A stretch of 64,000 nt of DNA. Source: Streptomyces djakartensis. GTDB taxonomy: Bacteria > Actinomycetota > Actinomycetes > Streptomycetales > Streptomycetaceae. The stretch is taken from the NCBI RefSeq assembly GCF_014651075.1, contig NZ_BMWE01000025.1, positions 27,021 through 91,020 of the forward strand, given 5' to 3'. Each line of letters opens with the position of its first letter. The stretch's first letter is position 1. The translations under genes and the position numbers were made by a program. Below are positions 1 through 8,079 of the stretch, piece by piece. The notes below the pieces were generated by a model. The model was not told the DNA's origin, searched no databases, and saw only the letters and a list, made by a program, of their open reading frames with translations.

Positions 1-813
1 CAGGTGGAACGGCATGGAGGTCATGCCCAGACCCGACACGCAGCGCCGGGCGAACTCGTGCACACGGGTCCGCAGCGGGCAGTCCTGGACGACGACCGAG
101 CCGAGGGGCTGCCCGCCGGCCTCGAAGGCCAGGCAGTCGTTGATGTAACGGGACACCGCCATGAACGGGATGCCGGCGTCCTCGTCCGCGAACCCGTCGA
201 CGTGGTAGATCGCGCCTTCGACGAACTCCTCGAGCTCGTAGTCGCCGAGGTCGACCTCCGACAGCAGCGCGGTGAGCGCGGCCTCGTCATCGACCCGGTG
301 CACGCCCATGCTCGCGGCCCCGGACACCGGCTTGAGGATCAGCGGGAACCCGGCGGCCCGGGCGAACTCCAGCGCGGACCCGGCGCTTTCGCAGGCGTCG
401 AAGCGGGGCACGCGGATGCCCGCCTCGGCGACGAGTTCCTTCATCCGCAGCTTGTTGCGGTAGACCGCGACATCCTCCGGGCGGGGCCCCGGGATGCCGA
501 GCGCCGCGCGGACCTCGGCGGCGATGCCGAGGGTGAACTCGGAGACGGCGATCAGCCGGTCGACCGGGCCGACCTCGGCCGCGACCCGGCGGACCGCGTC
601 GCGCAGCGCCTCGAAGTCGTTGACGTCCTCGATCTGGACGGTGCTGGCGATCCGCTTCGGATCGGCAAGGATCCCGGTGGCGCCGACCGCGTCGACCACG
701 TAGCTGACGCGGTGCCGCTCATGGTCGATGAGCTCCTCGAAGCGGCCCATCGAGAAGTCCCAGCGCGGCCCTTCCGTGAACCGCGGCCAGCGGTTGACGA
801 CGACAATGTGCAT
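1..813 (-). CDS. ATP-grasp ligase, partial (C-terminus beyond left edge)
   Basis: The reading frame opens with ATG at 813, four bases after the stop of the preceding ATP-grasp gene, and stays open to the window edge, giving 271 codons without a stop. The protein begins MHIVVVNRWPRF. It contains an ATP-grasp core, with GPRPEDVAVYRNKLRMKELV followed by FPLILKPVSGAASMGVHRV, a typical ATP-binding lysine and glycine-loop arrangement. Near the edge is GLGMTSMPFHL, the start of the metal-binding segment. Family members join a carboxylate to an amine or thiol through an acyl phosphate; the substrates here cannot be read from sequence. It is the last visible gene of a leftward operon with two other ATP-grasp enzymes and a flavin monooxygenase. 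Confidence 0.85.
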   Translation of the reverse strand, partial: MHIVVVNRWPRFTEGPRWDFSMGRFEELIDHERHRVSYVVDAVGATGILADPKRIASTVQIEDVNDFEALRDAVRRVAAEVGPVDRLIAVSEFTLGIAAEVRAALGIPGPRPEDVAVYRNKLRMKELVAEAGIRVPRFDACESAGSALEFARAAGFPLILKPVSGAASMGVHRVDDEAALTALLSEVDLGDYELEEFVEGAIYHVDGFADEDAGIPFMAVSRYINDCLAFEAGGQPLGSVVVQDCPLRTRVHEFARRCVSGLGMTSMPFHL

Positions 814-816
814 GGC

Positions 817-2040
817 TCACTCCTCCGTCGCCACGGGAACGGTCTTGATCGACAGGGTTCGCCGGACGAACCCGATGGCTTCTTCCAGCTCCTCGCGGGA
901 GTCCGCGGCGAGCACCGCGTACCCGGTGCGCTGCAGGGAGGAGTAGGCCCGCTGGACGGTGTCGCCGACCCGCACCTTGGCGGCCGCGTCGACGACGGCG
1001 GGGTGCGCGCGGACCTCGTCGAGACCGTCGACGGCGATCACCTCGCCGGGGTCGGAGACAACGAACAGACTGGCCGAGAACTTCACCGGCCCCTCGGGCG
1101 GGGGCGGCAGCTCGTCACCGACGACGAGCCGCAGCACCAGCTCGAACCAGTCCATCCCGTATGCCAGGGAGCACAGCTCCATGATGTAGTCGCCGGGCGT
1201 GCGGACGGCGACCTCCATCACCGAGGGGCCGGAGCTCGTCATCCGGAACTCCAGGTGCACGATGCCGGTGCGCATCCCGATGGCGGCGATGACGGACCGG
1301 CCCAGTTCGGCGACCTGCGCGGCCTCGGCCGGCGGCAGGGACACCGCGGCCCGGTGCTCCAGTTCGACGAAGTGGGGCGCGCCCGTGGTGGTCTTGGCGG
1401 TCAGGTTCGCGAACCAGACCTCGCCGTCGCGGACCAGGGCCTCCCAGCTGTACTCGGGGCCCTCGACCGCGGTCTCCACCAGCAGCGGCCGCTCCGAGGC
1501 GCGTCGTACCGCCGCGGCGTCGAAGGCCGCGGCGTCGGTGACGAGTTCGACGCCGTCGCTGCCGGCCGACGACAGCGGCTTGATCACCACGGGGAGGCGG
1601 GCCTTGGCCCACTCGGCCGCCTCGGATAAGTCGTTGGTGAGGAGGTGGTCGGGCTGGCCGATCCCATGGGCGCGGAAGCGCCCGCGCTGCAGTGCCTTGT
1701 TCCGCGAGATCACGGCCGCCCCCAGGGACGGTCCCGGCAGCCCGTGGGTTTCCTGGGCCAGGGCGGCGCCCAGGACGTGGCACTCGGTGAACCCGAAGAT
1801 CCCCGCCGGGCGGCTGCGCAGGGCGGCGTCGTGGGCGGTCTGCGCCCACAGCTCGTCCAGCGAGCCGTACTGGCCCTGGCTCGGCTCGACGGCGTCGACC
1901 AGGCCCTCGATGCCGGCGGCCCAGTCCTGCGACTCGACACCGCGGACCCGCAGGCCGAGCCGGCGGGCGGCGGCCACGTACGGGCGGCCCATGATCCCGA
2001 CGCCGACGAGCAGCAGTTCGCGTTCGTCCGGCCCGCTCAT
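817..2040 (-). CDS. ATP-grasp domain ligase (second of three)
   Basis: This 407-residue ATP-grasp enzyme has an N-terminal Rossmann-like pre-ATP-grasp domain (LLLVGVGIMGRPYVAAARRL). The ATP-grasp core follows: LPVVIKPLSSAGSDGVELV binds nucleotide, and the metal site is near MEVAVRTPGDYIMELC. A C-terminal domain of about 100 residues is present. The ATG overlaps the TGA of the upstream monooxygenase gene (ATGA), so translation is probably coupled. Family chemistry is ATP-dependent carboxylate-amine ligation. The layout resembles carboxylate-amine ligases of peptide and amino-acid conjugate pathways rather than RimK or graspetide enzymes. The substrate is unknown. Confidence 0.88.
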   Translation of the reverse strand: MSGPDERELLLVGVGIMGRPYVAAARRLGLRVRGVESQDWAAGIEGLVDAVEPSQGQYGSLDELWAQTAHDAALRSRPAGIFGFTECHVLGAALAQETHGLPGPSLGAAVISRNKALQRGRFRAHGIGQPDHLLTNDLSEAAEWAKARLPVVIKPLSSAGSDGVELVTDAAAFDAAAVRRASERPLLVETAVEGPEYSWEALVRDGEVWFANLTAKTTTGAPHFVELEHRAAVSLPPAEAAQVAELGRSVIAAIGMRTGIVHLEFRMTSSGPSVMEVAVRTPGDYIMELCSLAYGMDWFELVLRLVVGDELPPPPEGPVKFSASLFVVSDPGEVIAVDGLDEVRAHPAVVDAAAKVRVGDTVQRAYSSLQRTGYAVLAADSREELEEAIGFVRRTLSIKTVPVATEE

Positions 2041-3095
2041 GCCTCCTGCTCCTCGAGGCGACGGATCAGGGGGGCGACGCGGGTGAAGAAGTTCCGCATC
2101 TCGTCACGCGTCGGCCAGCCGGAGAAGATGAACTCGCTGATGCCCGCGGCCTTGTAGCTGTGGATGTAGCGGGCGACTTCCTCGTGGCTGCCGACGATGC
2201 ACAGCGCCGGACCGCCGCGGTAGGCCACGGCGCCGGTCCAGATGTAGGGCGAGAGCCACTCGCCCTCGGCGCTCTCCGCCAGCTGGTACGAGGACTTGAC
2301 CGCCTCGGAGTCGGTGGTGTTCACCCACTGGCGGATCCACGCCGTGTGGTCCTCGTCCGGGTTGCGCATGAGGTTGGCGAGCTCCGCCACCGCCTCCTCG
2401 CGCGTGTCGCGGGACAGCACGTGCATACGGGTGCCCACGCGGCGGCCGGCGTCGAGGAGCGGTTTGCTCGCCTTGGCCATGCCCTCGGGGGTGTCGCCGT
2501 AGCGCAGCCAGCAGTCGCCGGAGGCGATCGCCGTCTGCTGGGCGACGGCGGAGGCGCCGCTGATGTAGATCTCCGGGCGGCCGCCGTCCTTGTGGCCGAG
2601 GCCGAGCGAGGCGTCCTTGAGGGTGTAGTGCTGCCCGTCGTAGCTCATGGGCGACTCGCCCTCCCAGAGGCCGCGGATGACCTCGAGGAACTCGTTGCAC
2701 CGGGCGTAGCGCTCGTCGTGGCTGAGGAAGTCGCCATAACCGGCCTGCTCCGCGGGGGAGATGCCGGAGACGATGTTGAGGGACATGCGCCCGTCGGTCA
2801 TCCAGGACAGCGTGTTGACGACCTGCGCGAACAGGGTCGGCGACATCAGGCCGGGCCGGTAGGCCAGCATGAACTTGACGCGGTCCGTCACCTGCGAGAG
2901 GGCGCCGAGCACCGGCAGCGGGTCGGGCAGGTAGTTGGAGATACCGAACAGCAGGCTGTCGACGCCGAGTTCCTCGGCTTCCTGGACGAAGTCCTTGACC
3001 TCGCCCATGTCCAGCTTGCCGATCTTGTATGTGTCCGTGGGCGTCGCCTGTCCGGTGTCGGGCGGCGAGCACCAGTGGAGACGGAGGGGTTCCAT
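2037..3095 (-). CDS. LLM-class flavin-dependent monooxygenase (SsuD-like)
   Basis: This 352-residue bacterial luciferase-like TIM-barrel protein is probably an FMNH2-dependent monooxygenase. Features of the alkanesulfonate monooxygenase branch include KFMLAYRPGLMSPTLFAQVV, the phosphate-binding LNIVSGISPAEQAGYGDF and PEIYISGASAVAQQTA. I chose ATG 3095 because GGAAGGAAG lies about nine bases upstream; an in-frame extension to 3131 lacks that support. The gene sits between two ATP-grasp genes and overlaps the downstream one by four bases, which suggests it oxidises a ligated intermediate or prepares a building block. The reduced flavin would have to come from a reductase, and none is visible in the window portion of the operon. 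Confidence 0.88.
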   Translation of the reverse strand: MEPLRLHWCSPPDTGQATPTDTYKIGKLDMGEVKDFVQEAEELGVDSLLFGISNYLPDPLPVLGALSQVTDRVKFMLAYRPGLMSPTLFAQVVNTLSWMTDGRMSLNIVSGISPAEQAGYGDFLSHDERYARCNEFLEVIRGLWEGESPMSYDGQHYTLKDASLGLGHKDGGRPEIYISGASAVAQQTAIASGDCWLRYGDTPEGMAKASKPLLDAGRRVGTRMHVLSRDTREEAVAELANLMRNPDEDHTAWIRQWVNTTDSEAVKSSYQLAESAEGEWLSPYIWTGAVAYRGGPALCIVGSHEEVARYIHSYKAAGISEFIFSGWPTRDEMRNFFTRVAPLIRRLEEQEA

Positions 3096-3140
3096 CGTGT
3101 TTCTTCCTTCCGTTGCGGGCACCGGGCGCACGTCGATGCC

Positions 3141-4385
3141 TCAGGCGCCGAGCACGCGGACGCGGTCGCCGATCTCGGACCAGCGCTCGTGAGCCTCTTC
3201 GGGGGAGTCGGCGGTGAAGACGACGGCGGCGATCCGGCAGTGGTAGTCGGCCTCGTCCGTCGTGATCCCGGTGCCGGGCTCGACGAGGACGTGGCTCGCC
3301 ACCACCCAGGGCTCGGCGGCGAGTTCGTCCCAGCCTTCGAGCCGCGCGTAGGAACCCGCGCCGCCGGCCGTCAGGAAGCGGATGCCGGCCGCCTTGGCGA
3401 CGGGCTCGCGGTACGCACCCGAGCGCTCCGGGTCGGCGCCGGTGATGTCCGCGAGGACCTTGCCCGGCAGCATGAGACCGGTGGCCATCTCCATCAGCTC
3501 GGTGATCTTGTCGCCGGGCAGCCGCGCGGCCACCTCCATGAGGACCGGGCGGCCCTCGCTGAGGCGCAGTTCGCAGTGGAACGGGCCGGTCGTGATGCCC
3601 ACGGCCTCGACGACACGCGTGGCGTACGACGTCAGTTCGTGGCGCGTGGCCTCGTCCAGCGGTGCGGGTGTGAGGTGTCCGAGTTCCAGGAACCGGGGCT
3701 CGGGGCCGAGCAGCTTCCGGGTCACCGCGACGACGACTACCTCTCCGTCGCGCACATAGCCGTCGGCGCTGTACTCCGTACCGGGCACGTATTGTTCGAG
3801 GATCGCGTCGCGGGTGAGGGCGCGGTCGAACTCGAGCCCTTCCTCGGCGTGCATCGCGGCCAGTGCCGCCCGCGCCTCCTCGATGCTGTCGACGCGCGAG
3901 ACGTGCACGCTTCCGCCGGAATCGACCGGCTTGATGACCGCGGGGAATCCGACGTACGTACAGGCCTCTTCGAGGTCGGCCGGAGCGCTCACGACCACGA
4001 ACTTCGGCACTTCCAGGCCGGCGTCGGCCACTGCTTGGCGCATTTTGCCCTTGTGCCGGACCTGGTCGACGGCGGTGGGGGTCAGGGCGGGCAGTCCGAG
4101 GCGCGCCGACAATTGTGCGGCACCGGGTACGTAATATTCGCCTCCGGCCACCACGGCGTGAATCGGGTTTCGCTCATGGGATTCCACGACAGCGGCCTCG
4201 AGGGCGGCGTTGTCATTGGTGTCCACCGTGATTAACTCGGTGGTAAGCGAGCGTACCGCGTCGGCGATTACGCGGCCCGCGTTCTCATAGGAGGCCACGA
4301 CGACATCCCAGCCGATGGACCGAGCGTGCGCGATATACGCGTTCGCCGAGAACGCCGGCTGCACCACTAAGACACGATAAGACAC
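3141..4385 (-). CDS. ATP-grasp domain ligase (first gene of operon)
   Basis: This 414-residue ATP-grasp protein begins SYRVLVVQPAFSANAYIAHA. It carries HKGKMRQAVADAGLEVPKFV and FPAVIKPVDSGGSVHVSRV (ATP-binding lysine and loop), and MEVAARLPGDKITELMEMAT, which holds the metal-coordinating region. The GTG at 4385 is chosen because GAGGAA lies seven bases upstream; an ATG at 4427 would add 14 residues but has no good ribosome site. The gene is separated from the monooxygenase gene by 45 bp. It is the most similar of the three to carbamoyl-phosphate-synthase-like carboxylate-amine ligases. Its first 150 codons and leader are noticeably less GC-rich than the rest. Confidence 0.87.
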   Translation of the reverse strand: MSYRVLVVQPAFSANAYIAHARSIGWDVVVASYENAGRVIADAVRSLTTELITVDTNDNAALEAAVVESHERNPIHAVVAGGEYYVPGAAQLSARLGLPALTPTAVDQVRHKGKMRQAVADAGLEVPKFVVVSAPADLEEACTYVGFPAVIKPVDSGGSVHVSRVDSIEEARAALAAMHAEEGLEFDRALTRDAILEQYVPGTEYSADGYVRDGEVVVVAVTRKLLGPEPRFLELGHLTPAPLDEATRHELTSYATRVVEAVGITTGPFHCELRLSEGRPVLMEVAARLPGDKITELMEMATGLMLPGKVLADITGADPERSGAYREPVAKAAGIRFLTAGGAGSYARLEGWDELAAEPWVVASHVLVEPGTGITTDEADYHCRIAAVVFTADSPEEAHERWSEIGDRVRVLGA

Positions 4386-4694
4386 AGAAGTTCCTCGAAA
4401 TTCGCTCTGAGGTCGGCGATGGTTCATTCGGGAGACACTCGGGCTGCATCACGGCATGGCGAGGTCAGCCCATCGGGCCGGGGCATGAGTGATGCCAGGA
4501 GCCGCTGAACGTCGTGGACGCAGAAGCGGTCAGTAGAAATCGGCGGATGGACTTCCGCACGGGATCCGTGGGTCGGTCAGCCGTGGACTCTCACCTCGGG
4601 CAGGGCTCGCCAGGCGCAGCAAATCCCAAGGTAGAAAGAAGAACAAAGCAGTCGCCCCCCGCGTCGCTGCCAGTCGAAAAATTCCCCGCTTATG
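4386..4694 (-). other. Long 5' leader of the ATP-grasp operon
   Basis: Between the predicted transcription start near 4694 and the GTG at 4385 lies about 300 nt of untranslated leader, moderately AT-rich compared with flanking genes. Two tiny minus-strand reading frames occur in it. One would encode a 31-residue peptide starting MRKSIRRFLLTASAS, with GTG near 4567. The other is a 20-residue peptide (MPRPDGLTSPCRD...) whose TGA overlaps the alternative ATG at 4427. Neither has a strong ribosome site. The length suggests leader-mediated control, but I recognise no known riboswitch. Confidence 0.35.
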
Positions 4695-4700
4695 ATCAAG

Positions 4701-4730
4701 ATCCTAGGCGGTGGCGTGGCCTGAGGTCAA
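4701..4730 (-). promoter_or_regulatory. Sigma-70 type promoter for the ATP-grasp operon
   Basis: On the minus strand TTGACC (4730-4725) and TAGGAT (4706-4701) are separated by 18 bp, a close match to the vegetative Streptomyces consensus. It points leftwards toward the ATP-grasp operon, with an expected start near 4694. Confidence 0.65.
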
Positions 4731-5048
4731 CCATTTCTTGACCCGAATTCATCTGCGGTGGCTGGCACCCCTATGTCCGTTTTGGTGAAACATGCTCGTG
4801 AATTACACGCCCGGTGCCATCCGCGCCGTTCCCGCCTTAATCGGGAGGGCGTGCGCCGGCGCTTGCCGGGGGCTCATCCTGCGCCTGACCGGGTCGGCCC
4901 GAGTCTCTGGTGGCGCCTGGCTTCGGGCACGTGGCGGCGACGCCCTCGCTCGGCGTGCGGCTCGCCGGCCAAGACCGACCGGCTTCCGGCCTGCCGACCG
5001 GGGACGTCATCGACGGCCGTGCCCGGCGATGGTCTGTCACTCTTGGAC

Positions 5049-5069
5049 GTGTCCCGGTGACCGGGACAC
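5049..5069. promoter_or_regulatory. Perfect inverted repeat upstream of SRAP gene
   Basis: GTGTCCCGG and CCGGGACAC form a perfect 9-bp inverted repeat with a TGA centre, 63 bp before the SRAP start. It could be an operator or an mRNA hairpin. It does not resemble the LexA box (GAAC-N4-GTTC). The rest of 4750-5131 shows no gene. Confidence 0.4.
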
Positions 5070-5131
5070 CGGATGCCAGTGCCCGGACGGTCGGGACGCC
5101 ACGTTTTCGCGGGTCGTAGGAGTGGTTCGAG

Positions 5132-5947
5132 GTGTGTGGACGGTACGCGGCGAGTCGTCGGCCGGAGGATCTCGCAGGGATCTTCGAGGTCGAGAAGTGG
5201 GAGCCCGAGGAGACCCTCGAACCCGACTACAACGTGGCGCCCACCAAAGAGGTCTACGCCGTCCTCGACCGTCCTCTGAAGGACGTGGACGACCCGCGCC
5301 CGGTCCGGCAGCTGCGCAAGCTCAAGTGGGGGCTCGTCCCGTCCTGGTCCAAGACCCCCGAGGGCGGCGCCCGGATGATCAACGCCCGCGCGGAGACCGT
5401 CCATGAGAAGCCCTCCTACCGCCGCGCCTTCACCTCCCGGCGCTGCATCCTGCCCGCCGACGGCTACTACGAGTGGGTCACCGGCACGCAGGAGCGGGAG
5501 CTGGAGGTCGAAGGCAAGAAGAAGCGGCCCCGCAAGCAGCCCTACTTCGTGACGCCGGCGGACGGGTCGGTCTTCGCCATGGCCGGTCTGTACGAGTTCT
5601 GGCGCGACCGGACGCTGCCGGACGACCACCCGCGGGCCTGGTGGGTGACCTGCTCGGTCATCACGACGGAGGCGGAGCGGAGCCCGCTCGCGGTCGCCCC
5701 CGCCGACGGGCCCAGGGCGCTGGCCGACATTCATCCCCGGATGCCGCTGATGCTGACGCCCGACCGCTGGGACGCCTGGCTGGACCCCTCCCGCACGGAC
5801 GCCGACGGCCTTCGCGACCTGCTCGCCCCGCCGCCCGCCGGGCTCATGCGCGCCTACCCCGTCACCACGGCCGTCAGCAACGTCCGCAACAACGGCCCGG
5901 AGCTGCTCAAGGAGCTGGAAGGACCGGAGGAGGGCACACTCTTCTGA
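5132..5947 (+). CDS. SRAP-family protein (YedK/HMCES), abasic-site DNA crosslinker
   Basis: This 271-residue SOS-response-associated peptidase family member is expected to form a thiazolidine DNA-protein crosslink at abasic sites in single-stranded DNA. The start is GTG, with AGGAG nine bases upstream, and it places the catalytic cysteine at position 2 (MCGRYA), where removal of the initiator exposes it. Other active-site residues are Asn34 in YNVAPT, Glu114 in GYYEW and His201 in HPRMP. A charged insertion (EVEGKKKRPRKQ, about 125-136) is typical of actinomycete members. The gene is monocistronic or leads into the hydrolase gene that follows. Confidence 0.93.
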   Translation: MCGRYAASRRPEDLAGIFEVEKWEPEETLEPDYNVAPTKEVYAVLDRPLKDVDDPRPVRQLRKLKWGLVPSWSKTPEGGARMINARAETVHEKPSYRRAFTSRRCILPADGYYEWVTGTQERELEVEGKKKRPRKQPYFVTPADGSVFAMAGLYEFWRDRTLPDDHPRAWWVTCSVITTEAERSPLAVAPADGPRALADIHPRMPLMLTPDRWDAWLDPSRTDADGLRDLLAPPPAGLMRAYPVTTAVSNVRNNGPELLKELEGPEEGTLF

Positions 5948-6027
5948 CGTGGCGACGCTACGAACGCTACGAAGCGGCGAACAAGACCGACGAGACCGAT
6001 GAGACCCATGAGACCGATGGGACCGCT

Positions 6028-6675
6028 GTGACAGACGTGACCGAGGTGACCACGGAGACGGTCGAGACGGACGCCGGCCCGGCCCGCATCACCTGGCACA
6101 AGGCGAAAAGGGCCCGGCTGGTGCTCGCCGTCAGCCACGGGGCAGGAGGCGGCATCGAGGCCCGCGACCTGACCGCCCTCGCCGCCGCCCTGCCCGCCCA
6201 CGGCGTCACCGTGGCCCGCGTCGAGCAGCCCTGGCGGGTGGCCGGGAAGAAGCTCGCCCCTGCTCCGAAGACGCTGGACACCGGCTGGAGGGGCGTCTGG
6301 CCCGCGCTGACCGGGCCGGGACTGCCGGTGATCTCCGGAGGGCGCAGTGCCGGGGCCCGGGTCGCCTGCCGTACCGCAGGCGAGCTCGGCGCCCACGCCG
6401 TCCTCGCCCTGAGCTTCCCGCTTCACCCGCCCGGCAGGCCCGAGAAGTCCCGCGCCGCCGAACTGCTGGGGTCCGGCGTGCCCACCCTGGTCGTGCAGGG
6501 CGCCAACGACCCGTTCGGGAAGCCGGAGGAGTTTCCCGGGGGGCCGTACGAGCTGGTGGAGGTTCCGTACGGGGATCACGGGTTCGCCGTGCCCAAACGC
6601 GCGGAGATCTCGCAGGAGGAGGCCGTGGCGGTCATCACGGACGCGGTCGTCGAGTGGGCCGGGTCACTCGGGTAA
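6028..6675 (+). CDS. Alpha/beta hydrolase of the KANL3/TEX30-like family
   Basis: The protein is a small alpha/beta hydrolase. LAVSHGAGGGIEARDL is the oxyanion-side loop, GGRSAGARVA carries the Gly-x-Ser-x-Gly nucleophile, LVVQGANDPFG the acid region, and YGDHGF the catalytic histidine. The substrate is unknown. The start is uncertain. The frame is open from the upstream gene and passes through a Thr/Asp/Glu repeat (TDETDETHETDGT) with no start codon, so GTG 6028, 6037 or 6046 are candidates; none has a strong ribosome site. The stop lies just upstream of the sigR promoter. Confidence 0.75.
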   Translation: MTDVTEVTTETVETDAGPARITWHKAKRARLVLAVSHGAGGGIEARDLTALAAALPAHGVTVARVEQPWRVAGKKLAPAPKTLDTGWRGVWPALTGPGLPVISGGRSAGARVACRTAGELGAHAVLALSFPLHPPGRPEKSRAAELLGSGVPTLVVQGANDPFGKPEEFPGGPYELVEVPYGDHGFAVPKRAEISQEEAVAVITDAVVEWAGSLG

Positions 6676-6681
6676 AGCTCC

Positions 6682-6708
6682 GGGAATGCCGGGGCGGCGG
6701 TCGCTGTT
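6682..6708 (+). promoter_or_regulatory. SigR-dependent autoregulatory promoter (sigRp2)
   Basis: GGGAAT (6682-6687) is followed after exactly 18 bp by GTT (6706-6708), which is the SigR consensus GGGAAT-N18-GTT. It lies 59 bp before the ATG of the long SigR isoform. In S. coelicolor an equivalent promoter drives oxidative-stress induction of sigR-rsrA. Confidence 0.9.
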
Positions 6709-6940
6709 GTGCGGGACGTACGTGCTGGAGACCAGCACCGACGTCGTAGGAGAGGAAGTCCGCCGCATGGGTTCGATCTACTGCCCGAGCCGCAGCAGCC
6801 GTGCCGACCTGGACTGGACGGTGCTGCACGCGGCCAAGACCGCCCCTATTCGGGCGGCGGGCGGACCGGATCGTCGTCTATCCTCCGATTCGGGTGAGAC
6901 CGGCCTCGGTCTCACGAGAACACTCGAGGAGGTGGGTCCG

Positions 6941-7618
6941 GTCACTGGGACCGACGCAGGGACCGAAAACGGCCAGGCGGAGAAGCCCGAGGGCCAGGGC
7001 GGCACGGGCGCGGAGACGGCCGCGGAGCGCAGTGCGCGCTTCGAGCGGGACGCGCTCGAGTTCCTCGACCAGATGTACTCGGCCGCGCTGCGCATGACCC
7101 GCAACCCGGCCGACGCCGAGGATCTGGTGCAGGAGACGTACGCCAAGGCGTACGCGTCCTTCCACCAGTTCCGCGAGGGCACCAACCTCAAGGCGTGGCT
7201 GTACCGGATCCTCACCAACACCTTCATCAACTCGTACCGCAAGAAGCAGCGCGAACCTCAGCGCAGCGCGGCCGAGGAGATCGAGGACTGGCAGCTCGCC
7301 CGCGCCGAGTCGCACATGTCGACGGGGCTGCGCTCCGCCGAGTCGCAGGCGCTCGACCACCTGCCCGACTCGGACGTGAAGCAAGCACTCCAGGCGATCC
7401 CCGAGGAGTTCCGCATCGCCGTCTATCTGGCGGACGTCGAGGGCTTTGCCTACAAGGAGATCGCCGACATCATGGGGACACCCATCGGTACGGTGATGTC
7501 CCGGCTGCACCGGGGCCGCCGTCAGCTGCGCGGCATGCTGGAGGACTACGCCCGTGACCGCGGGATGGTTCCGGCCGGCGCCGGAGAGTCGAACGAAGCG
7601 AAAGGCTCGGGGTCATGA
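6941..7618 (+). CDS. sigR: ECF sigma factor SigR (thiol-oxidative stress)
   Basis: Group IV sigma factor controlling thiol-redox homeostasis. Region 2 contains ADAEDLVQETYAKAYASFHQ and region 4 contains FAYKEIADIMGTPIGTVMSR. I place the main start at GTC 6941, because GAGGAGG (6926-6932) lies eight bases upstream. The conventional GTG at 6932 overlaps that ribosome site and is a poor start. A GTC start held down by IF3 has been reported for Streptomyces sigR. An in-frame ATG at 6767, behind GGAGAGG, would give a longer isoform, 55 codons upstream of the GTG, matching the known unstable SigR-prime made from the sigRp2 transcript. The stop overlaps the rsrA start (ATGA). Confidence 0.95.
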   Translation, partial: VTGTDAGTENGQAEKPEGQGGTGAETAAERSARFERDALEFLDQMYSAALRMTRNPADAEDLVQETYAKAYASFHQFREGTNLKAWLYRILTNTFINSYRKKQREPQRSAAEEIEDWQLARAESHMSTGLRSAESQALDHLPDSDVKQALQAIPEEFRIAVYLADVEGFAYKEIADIMGTPIGTVMSRLHRGRRQLRGMLEDYARDRGMVPAGAGESNEAKGSGS

Positions 7619-7926
7619 GCTGCGGAGAGCCGCACGAGACGGATTGCAGCGAAATCCTCGATCATCTCTACGAGTTCCTCGACCGTGAGATGCCGGACTC
7701 GGACTGCGTGAAGTTCGAACACCACTTCGAGGAATGCTCGCCCTGCCTCGAGAAGTACGGGCTCGAGCAGGCCGTGAAGAAGCTGGTCAAGCGCTGCTGC
7801 GGGCATGACGACGTGCCCGGCGACCTGCGGGCCAAGGTCATGGGGCGGATCGAGCTGATCCGCTCCGGCCAGACCGTCCCCGACAAGGACGTCACGGCCT
7901 CGCCCGCCGCGCCGCAGGACTCCTGA
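7615..7926 (+). CDS. rsrA: Zinc-binding redox-sensitive anti-sigma factor RsrA
   Basis: RsrA binds and inhibits SigR when reduced and releases it after disulfide formation. The 103-residue protein has all seven cysteines of the S. coelicolor protein at the same positions: 3, 11, 31, 41, 44, 61 and 62. The ZAS zinc motif is His37-x3-Cys41-x2-Cys44, and Cys11 is the redox partner. It overlaps sigR by four bases, so stoichiometric coupled translation is expected. Confidence 0.97.
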   Translation: MSCGEPHETDCSEILDHLYEFLDREMPDSDCVKFEHHFEECSPCLEKYGLEQAVKKLVKRCCGHDDVPGDLRAKVMGRIELIRSGQTVPDKDVTASPAAPQDS

Positions 7927-7944
7927 CACTCCTGCGTCTTTCAA

Positions 7945-8021
7945 CTACCCCACTCGCGCGCGGGTAGTCATCCTCGAACGCGTCACTCGTACGTGCTAAT
8001 CCGCGGGTCATCGACCCGCGG
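7945..8021 (+). terminator. Stem-loops after rsrA
   Basis: Two hairpins follow rsrA: CTACCC/GGGTAG (7945-7950 with 7962-7967), and a perfect 9-bp stem CCGCGGGTC/GACCCGCGG with a 3-base loop (8001-8021). They probably terminate the sigR-rsrA transcript. Confidence 0.6.
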
Positions 8022-8079
8022 AGCCCCCAACCGCCGTCCTAGGCTCCGGGCCTGACGGACATGGCCGGGGGAGGGGCTC

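Noticed and set aside
4..1629. Long plus-strand open frame of 541 codons over the ATP-grasp genes
   Set aside because: It is the antisense shadow of high-GC coding sequence; the minus-strand frames have clear ATP-grasp motifs, overlaps and a promoter.
5049..5069. LexA/SOS box upstream of the SRAP gene
   Set aside because: The palindrome does not contain GAAC or GTTC half-sites, so SOS control is not supported.
6767..7618. Annotating ATG 6767 as the only SigR start
   Set aside because: It is better explained as the stress-specific long isoform; the main ribosome site serves the GTC/GTG start region.
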